DNA of 64,000 bases, from the NCBI RefSeq assembly GCF_015291745.1, contig NZ_CP030059.1, positions 1,577,501 through 1,641,500 of the forward strand, in the 5' to 3' direction. Source of the stretch: Bradyrhizobium sp. CCBAU 53351. Its GTDB lineage: Bacteria > Pseudomonadota > Alphaproteobacteria > Rhizobiales > Xanthobacteraceae. Shown here in pieces: positions 8,690 to 16,370 of this stretch. The translations under genes and the position numbers were made by a program. A model generated the notes under the pieces. The model ran no database searches, had not been told where the DNA came from, and worked only from the letters and a program-made list of their open reading frames with translations. Numbering within the stretch: position 1 is the first letter of the stretch; every line of letters starts with the position of its first letter.

Positions 8690-10498
8690 ATGAGATTCAC
8701 TGTCAAGGCCAAGCTCGCAAGCGCATTCGGCGTCGTCATCCTGCTCTCGATGATCGCCGGCGCGGTCGCCTATCTGAAGCTCAACGATACGGTCAATACA
8801 ACCGAGCACCTGTCGGCGCGGGCAGCCCGTCTCGCCAAGGTCGGCGACCTGCAGCAGAGCGTGCTTCTTCAGGTCCGCGCGGAGAAGAACACGATCCTCG
8901 CGGCGACCGAAGCGGACCAGGAAAAGTTCGTCAGCCAGATCGCGCAGCTTCGCGAGACTGCCTTGAAGATCAAGGATGAGGTCTATGCCGGCGCGAGCGA
9001 GGCCGGCAGGAAGATGATCGATACCTTCGCCAGCACCTATGCCGCGTCGAACAAGGTGCAGGACGAAACCATCAGGATGGTCAAGCAGGATAAGGTCAAG
9101 GCCGCCGAGCACTCGATGAACGAGGGGCTGAAGTCGACGACGCTGGCCCTGAACGCGGCGAACGACTACATCAACTACGTCAAGAAGGCGATGGCCGAGG
9201 AGAGCGCCGAGGCGCGGCACGAAGGCAGCAAGGCGATCACCATGCTGCTGGCGCTGGTGGCCGCATCTCTGGTCATCGCCGTGGTCGCCGCGGTCTGGAT
9301 CGCCCTCAATATCAGCCGGGCGCTGGCGCACGCTGTCGGGCTGGCCGATGCCGTCGCGATCGGCGATCTCAGCAAGAAGATCGATTCATCCAGCAATGAC
9401 GAGATCGGAGATCTGATCAAGTCGCTGAATGCGATGACGGTGAACCTCAATCAAACCGCGGCCCTCGCCAACGAGATCGCGCAGGGCAACCTCACGGTTG
9501 AAGCCAAGCCGCTCTCGGACAAGGACACGCTCGGCCTTGCGCTCGAGAGCATGGTTGTGAAGCTCCGCCAGATCGTGTCGGAAGCGCTGACGGCGGCGCA
9601 GAACGTCTCGGCCGGCAGCCAGGAGCTCTCCGCCAGCGCCGAGCAGCTCTCGCAAGGCGCGACCGAGCAGGCTTCGTCCGCCGAAGAAGCGTCCTCCTCG
9701 ATGGAGGAGATGGCTTCCAACGTGAAGCAGAACGCCGACAACGCCAACCAGACCGAGAAGATCGCCGCGCAATCGGCCAAGGATGCCGAAGCCTCCGGCG
9801 CAGCCGTCGGCCGGGCCGTCAACGCGATGCAGACCATCGCCGAGAAGATCACGATCGTGCAGGAGATCGCGCGCCAGACCGACCTGCTGGCGCTCAACGC
9901 GGCGGTCGAGGCCGCGCGTGCCGGCGAGCATGGCAAGGGCTTTGCCGTGGTTGCCTCGGAGGTGCGCAAGCTCGCCGAACGCAGCCAGGCTGCGGCGGCC
10001 GAGATCGGCACGCTGTCGACCGACACCGTCAAGGTGGCGCAGGAGGCCGGCGCGATGCTCTCCAAGCTGGTTCCCGACATCAAGAAGACCGCCGAGCTCG
10101 TCGAGGAGATCACCGCGGCCTGCCGCGAGCAGGACGTCGGCTCGGCTCAGATCAACCAGGCGATCCAGCAGCTCGACAAGGTCGGCCAGCAGAACGCCAG
10201 CGCGTCCGAGCAGGTGTCCTCGACCTCGGAAGAGCTCGCCTCGCAGGCCGAGCAGCTGCAGTCCACGATCGCCTATTTCCGCATCGAGCAGGGCGCGAGG
10301 AGCCAGGCGCCGGCGCAGATCGACCGGGCGGTGAGCCAGCTGCGCGCCAAGGCGGTGACCATGGCGGCTGCCGAGCGTCCGGCGAAGAAGGTCGTGCCGG
10401 CCAAGCCGGCGCGCGCCGTGAAGGTCGCCGGCGGCGGTGGCTTTGCCTTCGACATGAACGACGGCGAGGACGATCGGGACGCCGACTTCCAGCGCTGA
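8690..10498 (+). CDS. Methyl-accepting chemotaxis protein with two HAMP-like units
   Basis: 602 residues. TM1 is at about 8-30, a periplasmic four-helix-type domain at about 31-179, and TM2 at about 181-208. A canonical HAMP follows, then one extra 39-residue HAMP-like unit (DNA 9449-9565). The signalling domain has its tip near 390-430, and the tail carries [16 protein letters not shown]. The DNA of the signalling domain is very similar to that of the two upstream receptors. Its ligand domain is closest to that of the second receptor. It is part of the che operon and transmits to CheA. Confidence 0.93.
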   Translation: MRFTVKAKLASAFGVVILLSMIAGAVAYLKLNDTVNTTEHLSARAARLAKVGDLQQSVLLQVRAEKNTILAATEADQEKFVSQIAQLRETALKIKDEVYAGASEAGRKMIDTFASTYAASNKVQDETIRMVKQDKVKAAEHSMNEGLKSTTLALNAANDYINYVKKAMAEESAEARHEGSKAITMLLALVAASLVIAVVAAVWIALNISRALAHAVGLADAVAIGDLSKKIDSSSNDEIGDLIKSLNAMTVNLNQTAALANEIAQGNLTVEAKPLSDKDTLGLALESMVVKLRQIVSEALTAAQNVSAGSQELSASAEQLSQGATEQASSAEEASSSMEEMASNVKQNADNANQTEKIAAQSAKDAEASGAAVGRAVNAMQTIAEKITIVQEIARQTDLLALNAAVEAARAGEHGKGFAVVASEVRKLAERSQAAAAEIGTLSTDTVKVAQEAGAMLSKLVPDIKKTAELVEEITAACREQDVGSAQINQAIQQLDKVGQQNASASEQVSSTSEELASQAEQLQSTIAYFRIEQGARSQAPAQIDRAVSQLRAKAVTMAAAERPAKKVVPAKPARAVKVAGGGGFAFDMNDGEDDRDADFQR

Positions 10499-10506
10499 CG
10501 TGTCGC

Positions 10507-10544
10507 GGCGGATCGGCGCGCAGCCAAGAGCCTGCCGATCCGCC
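10507..10544 (+). terminator. Strong hairpin after the third chemoreceptor gene
   Basis: An 11-bp perfect inverted repeat, ggcggatcggc / gccgatccgcc (arms 10507-10517 and 10534-10544), starts nine bases after the stop and is followed by cccgttctt. It lies 91 bases before the cheR start. It could attenuate transcription into cheR/cheB or stabilise the receptor message. Confidence 0.6.
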
Positions 10545-10635
10545 CCCGTTCTTCCAGTAGAAGCGTAGGATTGCAGATGGCCAGGATGGCCCGACATTCA
10601 GTGCAAGCGACCGTTGGTGACTGGAGCCGGCATCC

Positions 10636-11490
10636 ATGATGCCCGCCGTGCAGGATACCGCCGTCCATCTGTCGGACCGGCACTTCCGGACCATCGCCGA
10701 GCTCATCGAGGGGCAGGTCGGCATCAAGCTGCCGCAGGGCAAGCGGCTGATGCTGGAGGGGCGGCTGCACAAGCGCGTGCGCGCGCTGAATTTCTCCGAC
10801 CTCAACGAATATGTCGAGAACCTGTTTGAGGCCGATCATTTCGACACCGAGCTCACGCATCTCATCGATGTGGTGACGACCAACAAGACCGACTTCTTCC
10901 GGGAGCCGCAGCACTTCACCTTCTTGCGCGATGTCGCGATCCCCGCCTTGCTCAAGTCCCATGGACGCAAGAATGCGAACCTGAAGATCTGGAGCTCGGC
11001 AAGCTCCACCGGCATGGAAGCCTACACGACCGCGATGGTGCTGGACGACATGACGCGGAACGGCTCGCGCTTTCAGTACCGCGTCCTCGGCACCGACATC
11101 TCGACCGCCGTGCTGCGCCTCGCCAAGACTGCCATCTACACAAGGGACGTGGTCGCCCCGGTGCCGGAGCCCTTCGTGAAGCGATATTTCCTGTCGTCGC
11201 GGGACAAGTCGCGCGGCGAGGTGAGGGTGGTGCCGGAATTGCGGCGCATGACTCATTTCATGAGGATGAACCTCATGGACGCGTCCTATCCCGTCGATCG
11301 TGACGTCGACATCATCTTCTGCCGCAATGTCCTGATCTATTTCGACAAGCCGACCCAGCGCAAGGTCGTCCAGCAGCTCTGCAGCCATTTGCGGCCGGGT
11401 GGATATTTGCTGGTCGGGCATTCGGAATCGATGATTCACAGTTCCGTCCCGGATCTGAAGCAAGTTCAGCCGACGATTTTCCAGGTCTGA
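10636..11490 (+). CDS. cheR: Chemotaxis protein methyltransferase CheR
   Basis: 284 residues with the two CheR domains. The N-terminal helical domain covers about 10-75. The SAM-binding domain shows TDFFREPQHF, a glycine-poor version of motif I (WSSASSTGMEAYT), LGTDIS, and the late motif DIIFCRNVLIYFD. It methylates glutamates of the chemoreceptors encoded upstream, using S-adenosylmethionine. There is no TPR extension. Two adjacent ATG codons (10636 and 10639) serve equally well as start. The cheB gene follows directly. Confidence 0.95.
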   Translation: MMPAVQDTAVHLSDRHFRTIAELIEGQVGIKLPQGKRLMLEGRLHKRVRALNFSDLNEYVENLFEADHFDTELTHLIDVVTTNKTDFFREPQHFTFLRDVAIPALLKSHGRKNANLKIWSSASSTGMEAYTTAMVLDDMTRNGSRFQYRVLGTDISTAVLRLAKTAIYTRDVVAPVPEPFVKRYFLSSRDKSRGEVRVVPELRRMTHFMRMNLMDASYPVDRDVDIIFCRNVLIYFDKPTQRKVVQQLCSHLRPGGYLLVGHSESMIHSSVPDLKQVQPTIFQV

Positions 11491-11505
11491 TTGGAGCCAC
11501 ACCAG

Positions 11506-12597
11506 ATGCCGAAGGAGAAAGTTCGCGTACTGATCGTGGACGATTCGGCGTCGGTGCGCCAAATCCTGCAGACGATCCTCAACGACGACCCTGATATCGA
11601 GGTGATGGCGACGGCCTCCGATCCGTTCGTGGCGGCGCGTCGTCTCCAGGACGAGATTCCCGACGTCATCATCCTCGACCTCGAGATGCCGCGCATGGAC
11701 GGCATGACGTTCCTGCGCAAGATCATGGCGCAGCGACCGATCCCGGTGATCATCTGCTCGTCGCTGACCGAGGAAGGCTCGAACGTGATGTTCGAGGCGT
11801 TCGAAGCCGGTGCGGTCGACATCGTGCCGAAGCCGAAGATCGACACGCGGCAGGCGCTGCTCGAATGCTCGACGCGGCTGCGCGAGGCCGTGAAGTCGGC
11901 GGCGCGCGCGCGGGTGCGCCCACGCGCGGAACGTCGCGCCATCGAGAAGAAGCTGACCGCCGACGCCATCATCCCGCCGCCGGTGCAGGGCAGGGTCCGG
12001 CCGACGACGGAGCGCATCGTTTGCATCGGCGCGTCGACCGGCGGGACCGAAGCGCTCAACGACGTTCTGGAGATGCTGCCGGCGCATTCCCCGCCGATCG
12101 TCATCGTCCAGCACATGCCGGCAGGCTTCACCGCCGCGTTCGCCAAACGGCTCGACGGCCTCTGCCAGATCAGGGTCAAGGAGGCCGAGGATGGCGAGCC
12201 GGTGCTGCCGGGCTGCGCCTATATCGCGCCCGGCGCCCGGCACATGCTGCTCCAGCGCATCGGTCTGCGCTACCAGATCGCGATCAAGGACGGCCCGCCG
12301 GTGTCGCGGCATCGCCCCTCCGTCGACGTGTTGTTCCGCTCGGCGGCCCAGCACGCCGGCGCCAACGCGCTCGGTGTCATCATGACCGGCATGGGCGATG
12401 ACGGCGCGCGCGGGATGCTGGAGATGCGCAAGCTCGGCGCCTCGACGCGGGCCCAGGACGAAGAGAGCTGCGTGGTGTTCGGCATGCCCAAGGAAGCCAT
12501 CGCCCATGGCGGCGTCGAAAAGGTCGTCTCGCTGCATCAGATCCCGCGCGAGATCATGCTCTGGTATCAGGCCGGCCACGCCGCGGTGGCGGGTTGA
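11506..12597 (+). CDS. cheB: Chemotaxis methylesterase/deamidase CheB
   Basis: 363 residues: an N-terminal receiver with D12/D13 and phosphoacceptor D58 in [11 protein letters not shown], a linker rich in Arg and Ala (about 125-165), and the methylesterase domain. The catalytic triad is visible as Ser in [10 protein letters not shown], His in VQHMPAGFT and Asp in [11 protein letters not shown]. It removes receptor methyl groups when phosphorylated by CheA. The ATG at 11506 is chosen; a TTG at 11491 would add five residues. Its stop overlaps the next gene's ATG in TGATG form. Confidence 0.95.
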   Translation: MPKEKVRVLIVDDSASVRQILQTILNDDPDIEVMATASDPFVAARRLQDEIPDVIILDLEMPRMDGMTFLRKIMAQRPIPVIICSSLTEEGSNVMFEAFEAGAVDIVPKPKIDTRQALLECSTRLREAVKSAARARVRPRAERRAIEKKLTADAIIPPPVQGRVRPTTERIVCIGASTGGTEALNDVLEMLPAHSPPIVIVQHMPAGFTAAFAKRLDGLCQIRVKEAEDGEPVLPGCAYIAPGARHMLLQRIGLRYQIAIKDGPPVSRHRPSVDVLFRSAAQHAGANALGVIMTGMGDDGARGMLEMRKLGASTRAQDEESCVVFGMPKEAIAHGGVEKVVSLHQIPREIMLWYQAGHAAVAG

Positions 12598-14327
12598 TGG
12601 CCATGTCCACCGTTCCGGCCAACATGCTCGCTGAGGCGACCGCGGCGATCGAGGACGTCTCCTCGCGCATCGAGGACGTCTTCGCGCGCGTCGGTCACGA
12701 ACTCGGGCGCGGTCACCTCATCTTCCAGGAGCTGAACCAGGGCTTGGCGACGCTCTCGGGCGAGCTCTCTGGCGCCGAGATCGAAGGCGCCGCGACCGCG
12801 CTGCAGGAGATCGCCGCGCGGCTGAGCGAGCTGGAGCGGGCGTTGCCGGCGGAAAGCGCGCTGCTGCAGACGATCGGCAAGAGCACGGCGGAAGCGTCTT
12901 CGCTGCTCAAGCCGCTGTTCAAGCACATCCAGATGATCACCATCATCGCGCGCAGCGCGAGGATCGAGGCGGCCTCGCTCGACGGCGACCGCGAAGGCTT
13001 TCTCGCCTTCACGCAGGAAGCCTATGATCTCGGCAAGGCGGTGCAGCGCTCGATCGAAGGCTGCGCGCGCGACCAGCAGCGCCTGTCGGAAGCGGTCGCC
13101 ACCGCCTCCGGCCGGCAGAAGGACTTCGAGAGCCGCTACCGGGCCCAATTGATGTCGGAGAGCGACGAACTCGGCGCGGCCTATTCCGGGCTGCGCGACC
13201 AGCGCAGCAAGAGCAGCCATCTGGCCGATCGCGCCAGCTCCAGCACCAGGAAGATCGCCGAGGCGGTCGGCAGCGCGATCATCTCGCTGCAGGCCGGCGA
13301 CAGCACGCGTCAGCGTCTCGAACACGTGTCTCACGGTCTCGGCCTCGCGTCGGCCACCGCGCCGAGCCTCGTCCCCGAACCCGTGACGAGCGATCACGGC
13401 ATGCGCGTGATCTGCCATTTGCAGGCCGCGCAGCTGAGGGATGCCCAGCGCGAGTTCGGCGGCGACATCGGCCGGATCGTCGGCGCGCTGACCGCCATCC
13501 TGCGCGACGCGGGCAGCGTCGCCGGCCACGGCCGCACGCTGTTCGGCGGCGAGGAGGACGGCTCGTCGTTCCTGACGCGCATCAAGCAGACGCTGGCGCA
13601 CGCCTCGAACCTGATCGCCACCTGCGAAAGTGCGGGCCGCTCGGTCGACGAGGCGCTCGCGATCGTCGAGGACACGCTGGCAAAATTTCGCCAGGCCATC
13701 GCCGGGCTTGCCGAGGCGACGGTCGACATCACGCTGATCGGAATGAATGCCGGCCTCAAGGCGAGCCATCTCGGCAGTCGTGGCAGCGCCTTCGTCGTTA
13801 TCGCCAACGAGCTCAAGGCGACCGCCGACCAGGTCTCGGCGGGCGCCGGGCGCCTGCGGCCGGTGCTCGACGGCATCGAGCGCTCGGCCAATGAGCTGAA
13901 GGAGCTGCGCGTGCAGGGTGACCCCACGCAGCTTGCCAAGCTCGAGCCGCAGATCCTTGTGGCGCTGCGCGAGGTCGAGGCCGGCAATGAACGGCTCGGC
14001 AAGCTGATGAGCCGGCTCGTGAACGAAGGGGCGGAATTCGAGCGGCTGATGAATTCGGCGCAAGGGCAGATGACCACGCTCGGCGAAAGCTCGGCGGCCT
14101 TGCCTGCGGTCGCCGCGCGGCTCGAGACGGCGAGTGCGGGTGCGCAGCGGCTCCAGGTGGAGCTGCAGGATCAGGCGATCCTGGACGATCTCTTCGCGCG
14201 CTACACGATGGAGCGCGAGCGTGACGTTCATCGCGAATTCCTGCACGCGCTCGGACTGGTATCGGCCGCCGCCTCGCGCCGGGTCGAGGCCGTCGAGACT
14301 GCGGACGACGGCATAGAATTGTTCTGA
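12597..14327 (+). CDS. Soluble chemoreceptor-like protein with two degenerate tip hairpins
   Basis: 576 residues, entirely predicted helix, no membrane segment and no recognisable ligand domain. Two stretches resemble the chemoreceptor signalling tip. Near 113-150 is ITIIARSARIEAASLDGDRE followed by GFLAFTQEAYDLGKAV. Near 376-415 is ITLIGMNAGLKASHLGSRG followed by SAFVVIANELKATADQV. Both keep the N/R-A-x-(I/L)-(E/K)-A core and the GF-VIA-E pattern but have lost residues invariant in true receptors. It is coupled to cheB (TGATG overlap), so it belongs to the che system. It could act as a cytoplasmic array component or a CheA/CheW decoy; function is unknown. A second ATG at 12603 is a possible start. 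Confidence 0.8.
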   Translation: MAMSTVPANMLAEATAAIEDVSSRIEDVFARVGHELGRGHLIFQELNQGLATLSGELSGAEIEGAATALQEIAARLSELERALPAESALLQTIGKSTAEASSLLKPLFKHIQMITIIARSARIEAASLDGDREGFLAFTQEAYDLGKAVQRSIEGCARDQQRLSEAVATASGRQKDFESRYRAQLMSESDELGAAYSGLRDQRSKSSHLADRASSSTRKIAEAVGSAIISLQAGDSTRQRLEHVSHGLGLASATAPSLVPEPVTSDHGMRVICHLQAAQLRDAQREFGGDIGRIVGALTAILRDAGSVAGHGRTLFGGEEDGSSFLTRIKQTLAHASNLIATCESAGRSVDEALAIVEDTLAKFRQAIAGLAEATVDITLIGMNAGLKASHLGSRGSAFVVIANELKATADQVSAGAGRLRPVLDGIERSANELKELRVQGDPTQLAKLEPQILVALREVEAGNERLGKLMSRLVNEGAEFERLMNSAQGQMTTLGESSAALPAVAARLETASAGAQRLQVELQDQAILDDLFARYTMERERDVHREFLHALGLVSAAASRRVEAVETADDGIELF

Positions 14328-14477
14328 CGGCGCCGCCGGCACCGCCTCGCGCGGCGGCGGCAATTTGATGTGTTGGTTTTGCAGGGCGTTAACCGTGGCG
14401 GAATGCTCGCCGCATCGGTCATTGTCGCGCCGCACAGTTGGCTGCAAATACCGGTCAATTCTACGGTGGATGTTTCC

Positions 14478-14924
14478 ATGATGAGAGACGGCAAATACGC
14501 GGCCTGGTTCAGGACCCCGCGCGCGCAGGGCACGGGCATCGTGCATCTGACGGAAGGGCGGATCTCCGGCAGCGACAGCTTCTTCACCTATGGCGGCTCC
14601 TATCGGTTCGATGACGAGCAGCGCTTCACGGCGGTTCTGACCACGCGGCGCCACGCTGATGGTCCGCCGACCGTGTTCGGTCTGGACGAGGTCGAGGTCG
14701 AGCTCGCGGGCGTGTGCAGCGGTGCGATGGCGACCTGTTCCGGAACGGCCAGGCAGGCGCCCGACGTGATGTTCGAGGTGACGCTGATCTACAGCCAGGA
14801 CGAGGTGCCGGCCGCGGAGGCTCGCGGCGCCGTCGTGAAGCTCAACGACAAATTGCCCAAGGGCCTCGACAGCCGTTCGCGGCCGCGCCAGTTCCCGGCA
14901 CCTTCGAAGCCTTCCGCATCTTAG
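14478..14924 (+). CDS. GrlR-family-like regulatory protein
   Basis: 148 residues. The opening MMRDGKYAAWFRTPRAQGTG, then VHLTEGRISGSDSFFTYGGSY, resembles the small beta-barrel GrlR family (named for a negative regulator of type III secretion), many members of which occur singly in rhizobia without any type III genes nearby. The start is set at the double ATG 14478/14481 because the conserved domain begins there; the frame stays open upstream to 14370. The C-terminal 30 residues are basic and proline-rich. No signal peptide. Regulatory role is inferred from the family only. Confidence 0.65.
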   Translation: MMRDGKYAAWFRTPRAQGTGIVHLTEGRISGSDSFFTYGGSYRFDDEQRFTAVLTTRRHADGPPTVFGLDEVEVELAGVCSGAMATCSGTARQAPDVMFEVTLIYSQDEVPAAEARGAVVKLNDKLPKGLDSRSRPRQFPAPSKPSAS

Positions 14925-15031
14925 TCTTGCGTTGACGCTGTCGCGTGAAACGGGCCGTGCGTGCGGCGCGGCAACGTAGCATTCAGGTGCACGAGGCTAG
15001 CATGAGGCCGCTGTAAAGGACGGACGAAAAC

Positions 15032-15313
15032 ATGCCTCAGATCTGGATGACCTACGACGAGCTGGCGACACTCAGCGGCTGCACGCCGGCAGAAGCCAGG
15101 ATGCGCGCCCTGCATTTGTCGCTCGACCGCCGCAAGAGCCGCGACGGCGCAACGCGCGTCAAGCTCGACCTGGCGCTGACGGCGAAGTTCTTCGCATCGA
15201 TCCGCGACGCGGATTTCGATCTCGACGGTGCCATCGCCGCGCTCCAGAGCACACACCGGCAGATGGCCGAGCTGCTGGCACCGACCGGGTTCCGCGAGCG
15301 CGGGGCGGCATAA
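15032..15313 (+). CDS. Small protein with possible helix-turn-helix
   Basis: 93 residues, no signal peptide or membrane segment. The first half, WMTYDELATLSGCTPAEARM followed by a basic stretch RRKSRDG, looks like a short DNA-binding helix-turn-helix of the kind in excisionase/MerR-like or plasmid proteins. The second half is plain helix. It sits alone between the GrlR-like gene and the CHRD gene. Function unknown; the HTH reading is by eye and uncertain. Confidence 0.6.
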   Translation: MPQIWMTYDELATLSGCTPAEARMRALHLSLDRRKSRDGATRVKLDLALTAKFFASIRDADFDLDGAIAALQSTHRQMAELLAPTGFRERGAA

Positions 15314-15434
15314 GCGCTTCGCGCTCGGAACTCCGATAGCTCATCGCGAATCAGGCATAGTCTCGTCTTCCGGAAGATATCGCCGGAGCCGGGGTTTCAA
15401 CCGAGACGGGTCTTGGTGCCCGCAGGAGAATGCC

Positions 15435-15881
15435 ATGAGGAAAGCCAAGTATCGGATCGGCGTGACTTCGTTGGGAATGGCGATGCTCGGTGGGCTGCTG
15501 ATCGTCACAGCCGCGCCGTCACATGCGGATGTCGTCAAGCTGCAGGCCGACCTCAAGGGCAGCAATGAAGTGCCTCCGAACAACTCCACGGGTTCAGGCA
15601 AGGCCGAGGCCGCATTCGATACCCAGACGAAAGTCCTGACCTACACGGTCACCTATGCCGATCTCTCTGGTCCGGCGATGGGAGCTCATTTCCATGGTCC
15701 GAGCGAAGCGGGCAAGAACGCCGGCATCGCTTTGCCGTTCAAGACGGTCCAAAGCCCGATCCAGGGCAGCGCCACGCTGACCGACGCTCAGGCAGCCGAT
15801 CTGTTGGCCGGGAAATGGTACGCGAACATCCATACGGCTGCGAACCCGGGCGGCGAGCTGCGCGGGCAGATGATGAAGTAG
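15435..15881 (+). CDS. Secreted CHRD-domain protein
   Basis: 148 residues. An N-terminal signal peptide ends near APSHA/DVV (about residue 33). The rest is a CHRD domain: LKGSNEVPPNNSTGSGKAE, the LTYTVTYADLSGPAMGAHFH strand pair, and the closing YANIHTAANPGGELRGQM motif. CHRD domains were first seen in chordin and are common in bacterial extracytoplasmic proteins of unknown function. The start at 15435 is supported by an AGGAG-type ribosome site and the signal peptide, although the frame is open further upstream. It probably works in the periplasm or outside the cell. Confidence 0.85.
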   Translation: MRKAKYRIGVTSLGMAMLGGLLIVTAAPSHADVVKLQADLKGSNEVPPNNSTGSGKAEAAFDTQTKVLTYTVTYADLSGPAMGAHFHGPSEAGKNAGIALPFKTVQSPIQGSATLTDAQAADLLAGKWYANIHTAANPGGELRGQMMK

Positions 15882-15895
15882 GGATGATGTCCCCG

Positions 15896-15921
15896 CGGCG
15901 CTGAACAAATTGTCAGCGCCG
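15896..15921. terminator. Hairpin between convergent genes
   Basis: Perfect 9-bp inverted repeat cggcgctga / tcagcgccg (arms 15896-15904 and 15913-15921) with an AT-rich loop. It lies between the convergent ends of the CHRD gene and the VanZ-like gene, so it may terminate transcription from both sides. Confidence 0.6.
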
Positions 15922-15927
15922 TGATTG

Positions 15928-16293
15928 TCAGGCTGGCGGCCGGGGCAGGAAGGCCAGGATCGTCTGGGCGAGGATGACGCCGACGGTCCCGCCCGCCGCC
16001 TTTTGCAGCACGTCGAGGAAGCCCGGATCGCGATCGGGGGTCAGCGCTTGCAGGACTTCCAGCCCCATTGCGACGGCCACGACGAGCGAGCAGGCCAAAG
16101 CGAGCCGGCCGGGCAACAGGAAGGACAGCAGGAAGCCGAGCAGGCCATAGGCGCTGAAGCGCTCGATCACGACGATCCAGTAGGCTTCGCTATGCCCCAT
16201 CAGCGCCGGCCGTCCCGCCAGTCTTGCCAGGGTGGCATAGACGATAAGGGCGAGGCAGATTCCCGCGGCTGCGATGAGGTGATTTCGGCGCAT
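15928..16293 (-). CDS. VanZ-like membrane protein
   Basis: 121 residues with about four transmembrane segments. The signature is the third-to-fourth segment: EVLQALTPDRDPGFLDVLQK, then AAGGTVGVIL, the VanZ-like pattern of an E-x-x-Q pair followed by an Asp-containing loop and a small-residue helix. VanZ-like proteins are inner-membrane proteins of poorly known function; in enterococci one gives low-level teicoplanin resistance. In alphaproteobacteria they often lie near cell-envelope genes. Monocistronic, convergent with the CHRD gene. Confidence 0.75.
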   Translation of the reverse strand: MRRNHLIAAAGICLALIVYATLARLAGRPALMGHSEAYWIVVIERFSAYGLLGFLLSFLLPGRLALACSLVVAVAMGLEVLQALTPDRDPGFLDVLQKAAGGTVGVILAQTILAFLPRPPA

Positions 16294-16370
16294 GGCCCAG
16301 CATAGCCCCTCGGCTGCGATCCCGCTTTGAAAGACGAGAATATCGTTAAAGCATCCCCGGCGGGATCCGG

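Noticed and set aside
10273..12579. Long minus-strand frame (768 codons) opposite cheR and cheB
   Set aside because: It covers cheR and cheB, which have all catalytic motifs on the plus strand. The antisense product is His/Arg/Asp-rich without recognisable features.
12567..14654. Minus-strand frame of 695 codons opposite the soluble receptor-like gene
   Set aside because: The plus-strand gene is coupled to cheB and has receptor-like motifs; the antisense product is Arg/Ala/Gly-rich.
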